Of a stretch of DNA of 64,000 nucleotides, positions 24,210 through 36,563 are shown piece by piece. Source of the DNA: Populus alba (taxonomy: Eukaryota > Streptophyta > Magnoliopsida > Malpighiales > Salicaceae); the NCBI RefSeq assembly GCF_005239225.2, contig NC_133299.1:12900967-12964966 (forward strand), read 5' to 3'. The notes below the pieces were generated by a model that was not told where the DNA came from, did no database searches, and saw only the letters and a list, made by a program, of their open reading frames with translations. Position numbers and translations under genes: made by a program. Position 1 is the stretch's first letter, and each line of letters begins with the position of its first letter.

Positions 24210-26850
24210 CAGGGCTTCCACTGGAATTGGACAGCGCAAAAATATGGTTTTTGGACATGACAACCCTACCACCTACAATCAAAAGTAAAATTTTAGGTTA
24301 GGCCATGCTAGCCACCCACTTTCCTGGACACTGCCTAAAAATCACCATATGCACCTGGCTGAAACTTAAAGATTAGTTTACTTCTCTTGATTGGCTAGAC
24401 TGGAAATTCATAGAATTCTCCTTGTAATTGTTCTATTCCTTCTGGAAATCCATCGCATACTTCTATTCATTAATTTGATTTATTTCATTATAAAAAAACC
24501 ATTTTAATTCAATAACTTAACTATTAAATGAAAATTCTAATATATAATTTATATTATTTTTTAACATATTCTCTCGAATAAAAACATTTTTAAACTTAAA
24601 ACTTGCATGGACTCATATTATTTTATATTTAATTTTTATCAAATAAATATGAGTGATAAGATTTAAACTCATGACCATTAGGTCATTAAAGTTCTGATAT
24701 CATATTAAAGAATTAATTTAATACAAAAATTTTAATTATTAAATAAGATAAGATTTATATTATTTTCTAATAATTTTTCTATTTTTCATAAGGATAGTTA
24801 TTGGATCTGTTTTTCCAGATTATACTTGATGCAATCCTTTTTCACATAACCTTCTTATGCTCTTATTATAGAAAAAATATATTATACAATCATATTTAAT
24901 AGATATAATAAAGAAGACGGTAACTGCTGTTAAAATATCTGATACAGAGTGATTTAAAATCATGAAAAAATACCCTAATTTATGCAAAAGGGTAACATAT
25001 TTGTAGGATTTACCATATGGTTCTATAGGTAAAACACCCACAAGTTATGATTATCTAAACTTACAAGAGAACAGATATTTATCATATTGTTTCTCCTTGA
25101 AGTATAAATGCCTTTTTTTTTTTTTTTCTAATTAAGAAGACGATGGAAGTGGTCCGAACTCAAATCGGATTCTTGTTTGAAAGCAGAACCAGTCGAACTT
25201 CATATTATAGACGGCTAGCTAGCTAGTGGTGTAATCTGAAACATTAAAAGCATGAAAGCAAGCTCAAGTTGAAGCAAAAATTATTCCAAACAAAACGAAA
25301 GGTTATAGTTTCTCTGAAATTTAGTGTAGGTATGTTGGTAAGTAGCCATTTAAGGCATTAATGTTATGACTCTCTCATTGATGGGGACCAAGACTTGACA
25401 GTTTGGTACAAATAATATATGCAGGCCTCATGAGACATCATTTTCTAGCTCTAAAGGGGGTCCATGCATGCACTGGGGTTTTTCTCCTATCAAAATTCGC
25501 TTTATACGTCTGGTCATTTTTCGCCTATTTTAATATTCTCCCTACGTTGCTAACCAAGCTTTGGATCCTTAACAATGACCAAATATTTCATAAACCTAAC
25601 CCCTTGTCATGCAAGACTAAGTTCTTGCCTTGCCCAATTAGCAAACCTCTTGGTTTTGATTTAGACCCTCTGCCGATCGACTGGTAAAAAGATATCGATC
25701 AAACATTTGTTCCAAGAATTGTTTTACTAAGAAAACACCATTGATTGTTTTTTATAAAATGTCAAGAAAACATTAAAAAATAATGCTTTTTTAGTTAAAA
25801 TCTTACCTAAGAGCAAATAAAGAATCTTTTTTAATATGAAAAGAGAAAAATGCCGAAGAAATTAGTGTGAAAGCTTTTCGGTGCCGAACTTGAGTGATTT
25901 AAGAGTTTGACAATAATATTGGCCTTTCTTTCTTTGGATTGCATTAACGAGGAAAGGGAGATATGGGAATTATTGGAGATATTGAAAGAGATTGATAGAC
26001 TGTGCAATTGATCTAATCATATATTACGTATGAATGTCCCATCTCTTTATTCCTCACCGAAATCTTGTGCATATCTCGGTATTAATTTCTGCCAAGAATT
26101 CTAATTAATTTCGAGAAAACACGACATGTTCGTTGTTTCTAAGAAGAAAAATAATTTATAAACATCAGAAAAGGGTAACGCTTAGGCACCTTTAAGACAA
26201 ATAAATAATGAAACAATAACCAGGTTCCATTATTTTCTTTAATAAAAGACTATGATATAGGCTATTTCAGTCTATGAATCTCTACTTGGGAAAGGAAATG
26301 ATGTTGCTGAAATGCCTGCATCACCCTATGTTTTAATTACGCGTGTTAAACCATCAACGCCACAAATTTTATGTTATATTATTAATAATTATCAATATTT
26401 ATTTCGTAATTTAATGTATTGACAAGTACAAAAAAAAAAAAAAAAGTTTGAGCCTAATATAATATTTTATCTGATTGTTGCACGCTTGATTTTATAATGG
26501 GTCGCTAACTATAATCACATGACTTTTTGAAAATTTCTAATTATTTTTTTATTTCTCTATTATTTTTCATAGTTGTTTTGGGATTTGTTTTCATTCCTAG
26601 TTTAAGTTGGTTTATCTAGTCTTTAAACAGCCTAGTATGTTATTTCCATAATAGTTTCTATGAATAATTGGATTTCAAAACAGATTTCCGCGTTATAACT
26701 TGGGATTTAGAAACCCTAATTTTTATATCGATCTTTCACGTCAAATATCAAATAAGATTTGAATTTGCTAATTCCCGTTTTAGATGAACAAGCTTACTCA
26801 ACTCTAATAGCTTAACCGAAATTCACATTTCATCGATGCAACGGAAACAT
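23770..26850. other. Intergenic DNA
   Basis: No gene was supported on either strand. The stretch holds a 36-bp (AT)n tract at 24171-24206 and A/T-rich low-copy-looking sequence. An open frame at 25403-25687 lacks an ATG start and has no recognisable domain. Confidence 0.5.
24171..24206. repeat. (AT)18 microsatellite
   Basis: An uninterrupted alternating AT tract of 36 bp. Confidence 0.95.
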
Positions 26851-26874
26851 CACAGTCACTTCGGTTCAGTTTGA

Positions 26875-27168
26875 TTGCAGTATGGGTCCGGGGGGCCTCA
26901 GCGGATGCCTTCTCCTCCAGCTGCAGAATTGATCAGATTATTGTTCTCATCAATTGACCACCCACCGCATCAGGTGCTGCTGGACCGCAGTCAGCTTCGC
27001 ACCTTCCAAGAAACCGCGGCAACTGGGCTGTTGTTAGTTCAGAGGTTTTACTCATGTGGGACCAATATCCATGGTCCTGCAAGGGGCACAATGGTGATCA
27101 TGTTCTTCGATGTTTATCTCTGTAGCCCACACATAATTTACCGATCACTGATCGGAGCTTCAATCTAA
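26875..27168 (+). other. GC-rich open frame of unknown nature
   Basis: A 97-codon open frame stands out by its higher GC content between AT-rich flanks. It follows a splice-acceptor-like TTTGATTGCAG. The translation begins YGSGGPQRMPSPPAAELIRL after the acceptor-like site and has no domain, signal peptide or repeat that I recognise. No matching donor or upstream exon was found. It could be an orphan exon, a captured gene fragment in a transposon, or chance. The reverse strand is interrupted by stops. Confidence 0.2.
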
Positions 27169-27169
27169 T

Positions 27170-28340
27170 TCAGATCTCTTTAGAGGTCGATCTTGCTAAT
27201 TATTTCATTCATGCAGGATAAAAAGCAAAAACTTTGGGATCGTAGACCTGATATGATTGCCTCATGACTTTAATTAATCAATCAACCAATTAATTACTAA
27301 AAAAATAAAAATTAACCTGAGGACTAACCATGCCACGAAAGGTTTAGATGCGGTGAGACCCTACACGAGTACCATCCATTAAAGTGAAAGGCTAGGTGAG
27401 TGGAGGCATCGAGTGCCTCCCTAAGTGCACCAGCCCTAAACTCATGAAAAGGCAATTTCCGTCTTTGAGTTGATGAACTGGCCCCCGGGCGCCTGGTCCC
27501 CTCTACTGCATAATTTAAGACTCCACTGTTTTACAAATGTGTTTTTATCCAAAAAGCATGCCTCCCAGAAGGTATCGTGCAAAAGATCCACTATGTATTT
27601 CATGATTACATAATTAACTCCCATGAATGTATGTTTAACTTAATTAATGGCAAGTGTCCAAGAGTTTTGTGTTAATCATTTGACTAACACAGATGTGTTT
27701 GCCATGTTTGACTAACACAGATGTGTGTGTTTGCCATGTTTGACTAATAATTAGGGCTTGGAAGTCGTAATTAACCAGCCCTTTAACCCAGGTAATATCT
27801 GTACCCAAACATGGAAATGCCGAGCAAAGAATTTGCTAAATAATTAAAACTTAAGTCACCTGTGGAATTTAGCTATATTGCAACTTTCACTGAATGAAAT
27901 TGCCCACCAAGACACCAATATTTACCAGGTTTAATCACACTTACGTCTGGAATTTAATTTCTCTAAGCAATCTGATGTGAAAAGGCATATAAATCATGAA
28001 TGATGACACTATATTGTCACCAGTCAATATAATTGAGAGAAAGCTTTCTTGTAAAGAAGAAAAGCTAAACAAAGGGTGTAACAATAAGATACATGTCAAT
28101 TCCTAGCAGACAAGTAGGGTTTTCATAGATAAGTTGGTTTAGGTTTGGAATCATTTCTAACTCAATCAATTTTTAATATTTTATAAATTATCAATCTAAT
28201 TTTTTCAAAAAAAATTAAACCTCACCAGGTTTAATATGTCCAATTGGCCTAACTTTTTTATGGATATTACATATTTTCATGGGTTGTATTTAATTAAAAT
28301 TAAGATTTTGACTCGATAAATTAGTTGAAACATGTTACAA
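27170..28340. other. Intergenic DNA with a short tandem repeat
   Basis: No gene was recognised. At about 27680-27745 a unit of about 28 bp (TTTGACTAACACAGATGTGT plus TTGCCATG) is repeated twice, with a third partial copy. Confidence 0.5.
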
Positions 28341-28628
28341 GCTATAACAAAAAATTTAGGCTTAATATGTCAATTGAATCAATAGAGTAAAATTGAAGAA
28401 TTAATTGCAAAATAAAAGACATGGTATATAACAAAAAATTAAGTCCTGAACAATAATAATAAAAAAAAATCAATAACACAAGGATTTGGAAGTAGTTAGT
28501 TGATGATGCAACAACAAAAATAAAATGTGAATCCTTCCACACCTTTCACTCTAGTCAAAACCCCTAAGAGAGTTAAAGATTGTTGTCAATTATTCATGGC
28601 TCTTGCAAATAATTGATCAATTTAGATT

Positions 28629-28787
28629 TTAGGCTTTACGGTAAGGGTTTTGAATTTTTTTAAAAGTTTGATTGACTGGGGTATGATGGAGGTTTGTCGA
28701 AATCAAGTTGGGAATTTTTTTATAAGGATGATAGGAAGGGATTGGTGGTTTTAGTTTGTTGAAACATTGGCTAGATGAGCTTGTCGT
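28629..28787 (-). CDS. Possible orphan first exon, transit-peptide-like
   Basis: On the minus strand an ATG at about 28787 opens a frame starting MTTSSSSQCFNKLKPP, rich in Ser, Thr, Lys and Pro and poor in acidic residues, as chloroplast transit peptides are. Upstream on the same strand is a TATAAATA box (about 28869-28877), then a pyrimidine-rich leader. The frame ends in about 50 codons. A GTAAAG near its end could be a splice donor. No following exon with recognisable homology was found. It may be a gene fragment, a decayed gene, or chance, and I assign no function. Confidence 0.25.
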   Translation of the reverse strand, partial: TTSSSSQCFNKLKPPIPSYHPYKKIPNLISTNLHHTPVNQTFKKIQNPYRKA

Positions 28788-30550
28788 CATCAATGAGATA
28801 AGGAGATTAGTGAATGAGAGGTTAAGCAACAAGAGAAAAAAAAATTGAATAGAGAGAAAGCAAAGGATTATTTATACCAAGAACTTTATGGAATATAGAG
28901 TTATGCTGGCAATTGGTTGTATAGGATATATAAGTTAAGTTAAGTTGATTTATAAAATCCCGACTTGTAACTCAACTTGTGATATCCACTTCTTTTTTTT
29001 TTTTTAATCCATTATCATCTATAATATTCATATTATCTTATTTTAATGGGTTGAGTATGATCAAACAATACAATTATTTCAATGGTAGTTTTTTGAACAT
29101 CCTAGTAAACAACCACTAAATTTAGAAATTACCACTAGTCATGTGACACATGTTAAGTTGGATAATTTTTTTTCTCAATAAAAAATTTAATATACATGTT
29201 TTTCCAATGTGTTTTTGGATATAAAAAACTCCAAATTACAAATAAAAATGCTTATACAAATATTTAATTAAATAAATAATATTTAATCAAGAGATTATTA
29301 AAATTAAACTCTTTAAGCTTGCAACAAGAGTCATGCATTCAGTTGTGTCTAATAACTTTGTTTCTTTCGATAAATGTTTTGTTTAATCAAATAGTTATTC
29401 ATGCCAATAAAAGGTAAAATAAAAATATCAATGAAAGCAAATTGAATAAAACTATGAAGTATATAACTATCAAGCAACCCATTATTGAATAACAAAACTT
29501 TTAAGAAATAATTAAAAAATATATATGGGTGAACCTGGGTTAACTCGCTAACCTTGTAACCATGAGTAAAGATTAGGATGGACCCATAGAGAGGAAAGAA
29601 AAAAAAAAAGCACAAAGATTAATTCCAAAAAAAAATATATGCTAAAGAATGAAATTGAAAAAAAAAATCAATTTTAAAAAAGAAAAAAAAAGGACCAAAG
29701 TCAACTCGTGCTAACTTTGAAAACCTGTGACTGTGGTCATGGGGCCGAGATCGATTGTCTAAGAGGCAAACACAAAAAACAATGAGGCAAAATTCTTAAT
29801 AAAAAAAAAAAAAAAAACTCTTAGATGAAACTAAAGAAAAGCTAATTTTCTTAAAAAGGAAAAAGACTCATGTTAATAAAAGGAATCGGAATCAAATTGG
29901 AATTTAAATTAAATTTTTAGGGATGAAATTGAAAATCAAATTTAATTAGTAAAAGGAAATAAAAATATTAACAGAATGAGGATCAAATTTAATATAAAAA
30001 TCAAATTAACCTAAATGATAGGGACAAAATTGATGAAAAAATCAATCAAAATAAGATAAAAAAAACATATAATAATAAAAAGAATGAGGGCTAGATTACA
30101 TATACAAAATACATTATAGGACACGCCATACTTCAGCAAAGAGAAGAAAGAGAAAAGAGGAAGAAGGAGAAGAAAAACTATCAGGACCTAAACAGAGCTC
30201 CGACACATACATGCATCACACTACCACATAGAGGATGTTGTTGTGTTTCTGATGACATATTTGAAGGTGACTTTTGATCACTAGATTCCACTGTATACAC
30301 CGCTTGAATAGTGCAAGAGGTGTCTATTTGCTGGCGTGTGTCAGGCATGCCTACAATCTTTTCTTTTTATTAATATTTTATATTTACCAAAAAAACCAAA
30401 GTTTCTTGTACCCCCTTGAAAAAAAAAGCTAAAATTAAAAAAAAAAAAAAAAGCCTACAAGGAATTTTAAATTTTTTTGATCTCAGCATCCAGATACTTT
30501 TACTGTATATTAAAATTTGAAATATCAATAAAGCACCTCCACCAACCAAT

Positions 30551-30553
<3 letters not shown>

Positions 30554-30594
<41 letters not shown>
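30554..30594. repeat. (TA)20 microsatellite
   Basis: An uninterrupted TA tract of 41 bp. Confidence 0.95.
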
Positions 30595-30599
<5 letters not shown>

Positions 30600-31419
30600 A
30601 AATATCAAAATGCCCTGGCCAAGAGTAAGACTTAGCTTTTTGTGAGTAATTTAGGTTGCTTATTGTGCTTAAAAAACTTGAAAAATGAAAAAACCCTTTG
30701 GAAACAGCTTTAAAAATTTTGATTTTCAAAATATAATATAGACATTTCAATATACATGACAAGGGTACAGAACAAAAATATACCTCATCTTTATCAATAT
30801 GGTAATAACAAATGAACTGTTATGTAATGATAAAATACCCCTAATAACTTGGTATTTACCTAGTTTTAAAAGGGCAAAATGGAAAAACATCATGAACCAT
30901 CCACAATGTTTTTTCCATGGGTTTTAATATTTCTTATAACGTTTCCAATAATTTATGGTAAATACATTTAATCATTACTATATTTCCAATATTTTATTCT
31001 ACATTGTTTTTTTTTAGAATAATATATTTTAAATTCTTTTTATTTGATAATAAAAAATATATGTTTTAAATATTTTTAACCACATTAGAGTTTAGGGTAT
31101 TAAGCATGGTTATTAAATTTAACCTGGGGTTGATTGTTGTAAAGTCTGGGTCATGGAGTTGGTAAGTTAATATAAGTTAATTTTTTTTTAAAAAAAAAAC
31201 AACATCATTTAAAAAAAGTAAAAAAATTAATAGATTTTGATAGAATTGATTGAATCATTAATCGACTTAAGTTTTAAACTAAATTATCATAAGTTAATTT
31301 CCTTAATTCTTTGAGAAACTCAATCAAGCTAGATTATATATCAACGTGTTATGAACTAAGTTTAATAAAAATAGTATTAAATGAAAGATGTGAATTAAAG
31401 ACTAAAGGTCAAGAGTGAT

Positions 31420-31540
31420 TTTTGTTTGAAAAAATAATTGAATTGATTTTTTTTCTCATAATTTTAATATACTCATATAAAAAAAATTATTTTAATATAT
31501 TTTTAAATAAAAAAATACTTTTTAAAAAAAATTCCATGGT
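31420..31540. repeat. AT-rich MITE-like repeat, partial copy, inverted
   Basis: It contains TTATTTTAATATATTTTTAA followed by ATAAAAAAATACTTTTTAAA, matching the reverse complement of the family end seen at 47995-48055. It is shorter than the other copies. Confidence 0.5.
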
Positions 31541-32199
31541 AGGAAACACAAAATATATAAAAAATGGGCATGGGATGGAACATGCTCCGAAATTTGATCC
31601 TCAGGGAAAAGACCAAAATGGGGCGTCAAAATCAATTCACTAATCATTACTTCTCCCACTAAGCCCCAAAGTTTGAAAAAAACTCACATTTTATGGCTTG
31701 ACAAATCCAAGCGGCTCTCTTTTATTGGTTGGCACCACCTCACCATGTGTACTTTATTGGTCAATTTCTTTTTTAAGTTCACTCACTCGAAGGGGTAATT
31801 AGAGGGGGAAAAAAGGGATATACTAGAGGGTAATTATGGAAAGAGAAATTGAAGTGGAAGGCTGCGTTTGGCTGGGAAGCGGGCCAAGATTGGAACCCTC
31901 ACCAAGCCGACAAATCCCCGTTTGAACGGGGCATCATGTGGATTTTGCAATGAATATTAGCAACACATTTTCCATTTTACATGCATTTCCTCAGGCACAC
32001 AACCATGGTGGCTTGGTGGCTCCACCACCACCACCACCATCTTGGTTTCCGCTGCTGTCACCACTTGACTTTGTTTACGACTAATGCTTATAGTTTCTAT
32101 AATTTCTCAGCCTAAAGTTTCTATAATTTCTTAGCCTAAAATTTCGTTATATGATATAAAAGTAGATGGTGAATCACGTGTACTTTTTTAATTCTTATC

Positions 32200-32395
32200 T
32201 TGTAAATAGTATGTTTGTTTTTTTGAGTTTAAATAGTGTTTTTGAATTTTATTTTATTTTAATTTAATTTTTTAATATATTTTAATTGTTTTGATGTACT
32301 ACTATCAATTTATTTAAAAAAATATATTATTTTAATATATTTTTAAATAAAAAATACTTTTAAAAAAAAATCATAATCATGATACTAAACACTAT
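32200..32395. repeat. AT-rich MITE-like repeat, inverted copy
   Basis: The right half is close to 31480-31535, and the block is the reverse complement of the family core. The edges are approximate. Confidence 0.55.
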
Positions 32396-33479
32396 AAATT
32401 TCTTATCAATAAAAGTAGGCATTATTTCACACACCAAAGAAAAAAAAACGTAATTTCATCTTAAGAAAGGAATTTGATCTTAAACTAGCCATTTAAATTG
32501 ATTAATTGAGTTTAAATCCCATTTCTCTATTGTTGTAAAAACATAATGAATTAAAAATCCAACTTCATATTTTTTTTAAAAAATACCATTTCTATTAGAA
32601 AATATTTCATGTTTAAGAAGTTTTTTTTATTTTATTTCTAGTAAGTATTAATGCTATGCTAATTTTATCAAGAGTGGAAAAAAAATTTTTGGATAATATA
32701 ATATCAACGTCATATTTTATAATCAAAAAGTAGATATACCAATGATGGAAAAAAAAAAAAAAAGATGTTTGCTTTAGGCAAGAGAACGTTCTGTAAATTA
32801 AATTTTTTTTTTTTGTCAAAAACAAAAAAAAATGCTGAATTATTAAGAAATAAAAGAGTGGTAAGGATAGATCCAACCGGATATAATGGGCGATACTGAG
32901 CCGTTGCTTGAAAAGGCATGTCGGCTATGATGAGCCGGCGGCAAGTGGGGTTAGAGTGGTTCATTACGCGCGTGTTTTTCTTTTAAAGCGTGCCCACGAT
33001 TTCTTGGCTGGTCATAATTAGCTCGGCTTGAGCCATATCTGGTAAGAAGGGCTGAGACATATCTGGTAACAAAGGCTACGCGTGCGGCTGCGCCGATTGC
33101 ACACTCCTATTATTTTTGGGCTAACCATTACTTCGGTAAATTTGGGATGTAGAAATTGACCTTTCTATCCTCCCTTCGATTAATTGTTTATGTCAATATT
33201 TTAAAATAAATCACCGCCTGGATTCCCATAATCTAATCTCGAAGAATAATTGTTATGAACTTGAATTGATATATGTATTCCTTCGGTGGAATTTTTTAAG
33301 AGATATATCTCGTAATATTCGTTAATTTCCTAAATAAATTTTATCTCAGTTATTTGATTAAATCAATTTCAAAACATTTAGAATTATATATTTTCTAATT
33401 AATATAGGGATTTCTGTTTTTAGATTATTATGCATAACAACAAAAGCAATGAATACGCTATCTTAATAAGGCTTATCTA

Positions 33480-33680
33480 AAAATGTGTTTATGATTGCTT
33501 TTTCAAATTATTTTTCATGTTAAATATATTAAAATGAATATTTTTTTATTTTTAAAATAATTATTTTTAATATCAGTATATTAAAATAATTCAAAACATA
33601 TAAAATATTAATTTTTAATAAAAATAATTTAAATTTTAAAAAAACACCAGTTTTCAACACATTTCCAAACAATATCTAAA
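33480..33680. repeat. AT-rich MITE-like repeat
   Basis: It shows the forward core in order: ATATTAAAATGAATATTTTT, AATAATTATTTTTAATATCA, GTATATTAAAATAATTCAAA, then ATATTAATTTTTAATAAAAA. Confidence 0.6.
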
Positions 33681-34909
33681 TAGTTTAAAATCCTAATCTT
33701 TTAGAAAATCCTTGGAGTGGTTAATAGTTTCCAAGTAAAAACAATTTACCCCCATCACATGACGTGATTCTTTTTGCTTACCAAAAATAATAATAAAAGT
33801 TTTTTTTTTAAAAAAAGGCGATAAAAGCACAATGGGCCTCCATTCCACGTATTTGCTTGGGTTCTGCGGCCCACGATAGAGAAATCCTATCGTGTCACTC
33901 TCACTCGCTGATAGATATCGTGTCATCCAAGACATCCATCTCCTCCAATGTAGACGAAGCATGTAGCACGCGCATGGAAGGCGAGCGTGGAATGGGATCT
34001 ATGTATTGAAGGAGGGGACAGGGAGGAGGTTTGATGGAGCTTCGAGTAAATTAAAATTGAATAATCATTTGAAAGGAATCGAAGTCTCGACATTTACTAA
34101 AGTGGAAAAGGAATTAATTGGGAAATTAAATGCATGGAATTATTGACTGGGATTTGGATCTGAGCTTATTAATTTACACCACACCCTTTGTCAAAAGCAT
34201 ATATATTATATATATAAAAAATATATAAAGCAAAATGTCAAGGATTAGGAATAGCATCTTGTGAGATTTAATGTATGATTTGTGTGATAAGTTGGAGTAA
34301 TATTAAAATATTTAAAAAAATAAATAAATCTCGGTATCTAAAAATATTTTTTACAATTAAATTAAATAAACAATAAAATAAATGTGTATCTATACATATT
34401 AAATTATCTCTCAAATAATATAATTAAAAAGATAACATTAACTTGCCTTATTGAAAAACAACACAACTATTTAATAAGTGTGTGTGTATGTCTTATAGTT
34501 TAATTTAAAATTTCAAATAATACTTGTCATATGCAAATCAAACACAATTGACATCATTTTATTTGCAATAATTATAATAATCATCAATGAAAACGAGTAG
34601 TTGTGGTCAATTCAAATTTTATATAAAATTCCTTAATTTGTTAGGTTAATTAATAGATATGATAATTATTTGTAGGCAATTTAAAATTTAATAAGGTTCT
34701 TTTTATTCACGTTAATATTCGGACCAACTTATATACAACTCGATTAATTTTTACAGGTTTTAAATTTAATGACCAGGTAAGTCTTGGTAGCTATCAAAAT
34801 TTAAATAGACCACAACTAACCTAGTGAGAACCCTATTAAATTAGAGAATGAAAGTATTTCTTAGCTTACCTAGTTAATCAATAACCATAAAAAAATATTC
34901 TAGCGATAA

Positions 34910-34913
<4 letters not shown>

Positions 34914-34963
<50 letters not shown>
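34914..34963. repeat. (AT)25 microsatellite
   Basis: An uninterrupted 50-bp AT tract about 450 bp upstream of the predicted TATA box of the auxin carrier gene. Confidence 0.95.
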
Positions 34964-34966
<3 letters not shown>

Positions 34967-35414
34967 ATCTTTGGTTTAGGGCTCGATTGATTCGTTTCTT
35001 TGTTTGTACTAGTAAAAAAAAAAAAATTAAAGTGGACTCGATTTAACATAATTAATTTCATCAAATCTTGTTAAATTTATTTTAAAATAATATTATTTTT
35101 ACTAATTTATATAAATAAAAATTCCATTAACTCATCCAATAAACGAACTGTACAGTGTACTAGATCAACCCCTAGTGGGATTTAATAACCATGGATGAAA
35201 GCTGGTAAAAAGTAGAGGTATGATTTATAAAAAAAAAAAAAAAAATTAAAGAAAGGGGCGTGGAACAGGTTAAGAGGGTAGATATCAATAAACCTGCAAC
35301 AATGACGGCAAGATAAATACTAGTAGCATATAGTAAGACATTTATTACAAAGTTAAAAAGATGGTGGTAGAAGTACTTTAAACTTTAAAGTTGTAATTTT
35401 GGTTTTATGGTGCT

Positions 35415-35424
35415 TATAAAAAGG
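35415..35424 (+). promoter_or_regulatory. Predicted TATA box of the auxin carrier gene
   Basis: TATAAAAAGG is a strong TATA match. A start site about 30 bp downstream (near 35447-35455) would place transcription just after the last upstream ATG (35432) and at the start of the long ATG-free leader. Confidence 0.55.
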
Positions 35425-35446
35425 AAGGTCCATGGCTAGGTTCAGT

Positions 35447-36563
35447 CCTTAGCAAGTGATTAGAACAAGGTCCCAATCGCTTAGATCTCTAAATTCTCTT
35501 CACACACACACAAACACCAAAACGAAGGCTCAAAAAGAATCGAATCACGAGTGCAGTTGGAATACAACAAGGGATTTTGGGTTTCATTTCCACTTTTTTT
35601 TTTAAAAAAAACAGAGTGAAGGTGAGGAATTTCAAAGCCAAAATTTTAAAAAGAACAAAAAAAAGAGAGAGAGAAAACTAGACTATAATAGCAGTAGCAG
35701 CAGTGCTACAGTAGTTGAGACAGGAGCAGTGAGTGAGTATTTATAATTTTGGTTTATTGGTGAGAATAGGAGTGGTGGAAAGGATCTTTTTCTTCAACAT
35801 CTGCAAACACAATTGATTTCTAGTGTATCTTTTTTTTCCCTGCTTTTGAGGTCTCGCCGTCTTTGAAGTCCGGCTCTGGCCCTTTTGTCTACTAGGATTG
35901 GTGGCGCATTAAAGCGGGGAGCGTTTACAAGAGAGATCCGTAGCTGAAGATATTTTTCGGGGTTCTCAGGCTGCAGGCATTCTTAACTCTGGTTCTTGGA
36001 ACGAAGAAATCTTAAAAACTCTCTCGCAACTGTGCTGTTCCTGTTGACAGCGTGCTTGTTGGTTGTTTCCAATCTGAAAACAAGGAAAAGGTGATAAATC
36101 AAAGTCAAGCAAAGGACGTAGCAAGGAGGGGCTTGAATATATATATATATATATATATAGATATATATATATCAACAAGGTCATTTTGGGTCATAGAGGA
36201 GGTTCTTCAGTTTCTCTTTCTTTTTTCCCATATCGAAAGAGACATTTCAAAGCGAGGTTAGTATACATGAAAGTGGAGTAATCATGGGGGGAAATAAGTT
36301 TGAAGGCCCTGTTCCTTTTGTTTTGTTTTTTCTTTTTGTATCTGTGGGGTGGAGACTGTGAGTGACTTAACTGTTTCTTACAAGTCTGGGAGAGGGAATT
36401 TGGTGGTTTTATTTGGATCTGGGAGGTGGGGGAGTCTTAACTGGCTTTCGTTTTCTGGGGTTGCGTTGTTTTTGATCATCTAGTATTTTGTCTCATTTAC
36501 TGTCTTTTACATGTTTCAGATCTACCAGGATTTAGAAGTTGCTTTTAGTGAAAAACCAAGACA
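35447..36563 (+). other. Predicted 5' leader with one intron
   Basis: No ATG occurs on the plus strand from 35434 to 36266. The first ATGs (from 36267) fall after a good donor (AG|GTTAGT, intron start 36257), and ATGs recur until an acceptor (ACATGTTTCAG, intron end 36519). The 44 bases from 36520 to the start codon again have none. This fits a spliced leader of roughly 850 nt with a 263-nt intron. The leader contains a CACACACA tract, a GA-rich stretch near 35665 and an interrupted AT microsatellite at 36137-36172. Start site and splice sites are predictions. Confidence 0.55.
36137..36172. repeat. Interrupted (AT)n microsatellite in the leader
   Basis: The AT tract is interrupted by a single G at 36160. 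It lies inside the predicted 5' leader exon of the auxin carrier gene. Confidence 0.9.

Larger units (their letters stand above)
28880..35400. other. Intergenic DNA upstream of the auxin carrier gene
   Basis: No gene was supported. The stretch holds MITE-like copies near 31420, 32200 and 33480, TA tracts at 30554-30594 and 34914-34963, a short CCA run near 32022-32040, and an 8-bp-arm inverted repeat at 33872-33894. GC-richer patches near 31870-32060, 32880-33080 and 33830-34030 gave no recognisable protein. The last 1-2 kb should include the distal promoter of the auxin carrier gene. Confidence 0.5.

Noticed and set aside
25403..25687. 94-codon plus-strand frame
   Set aside because: It has no ATG at its start, no domain, no splice context, and composition like its surroundings.
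30553..30762. Frame ending in alternating Ile-Tyr
   Set aside because: It is a translated TA microsatellite.
32710..32964. 84-codon minus-strand frame with a GC-rich start
   Set aside because: It runs into an A/T homopolymer stretch and shows no recognisable family.
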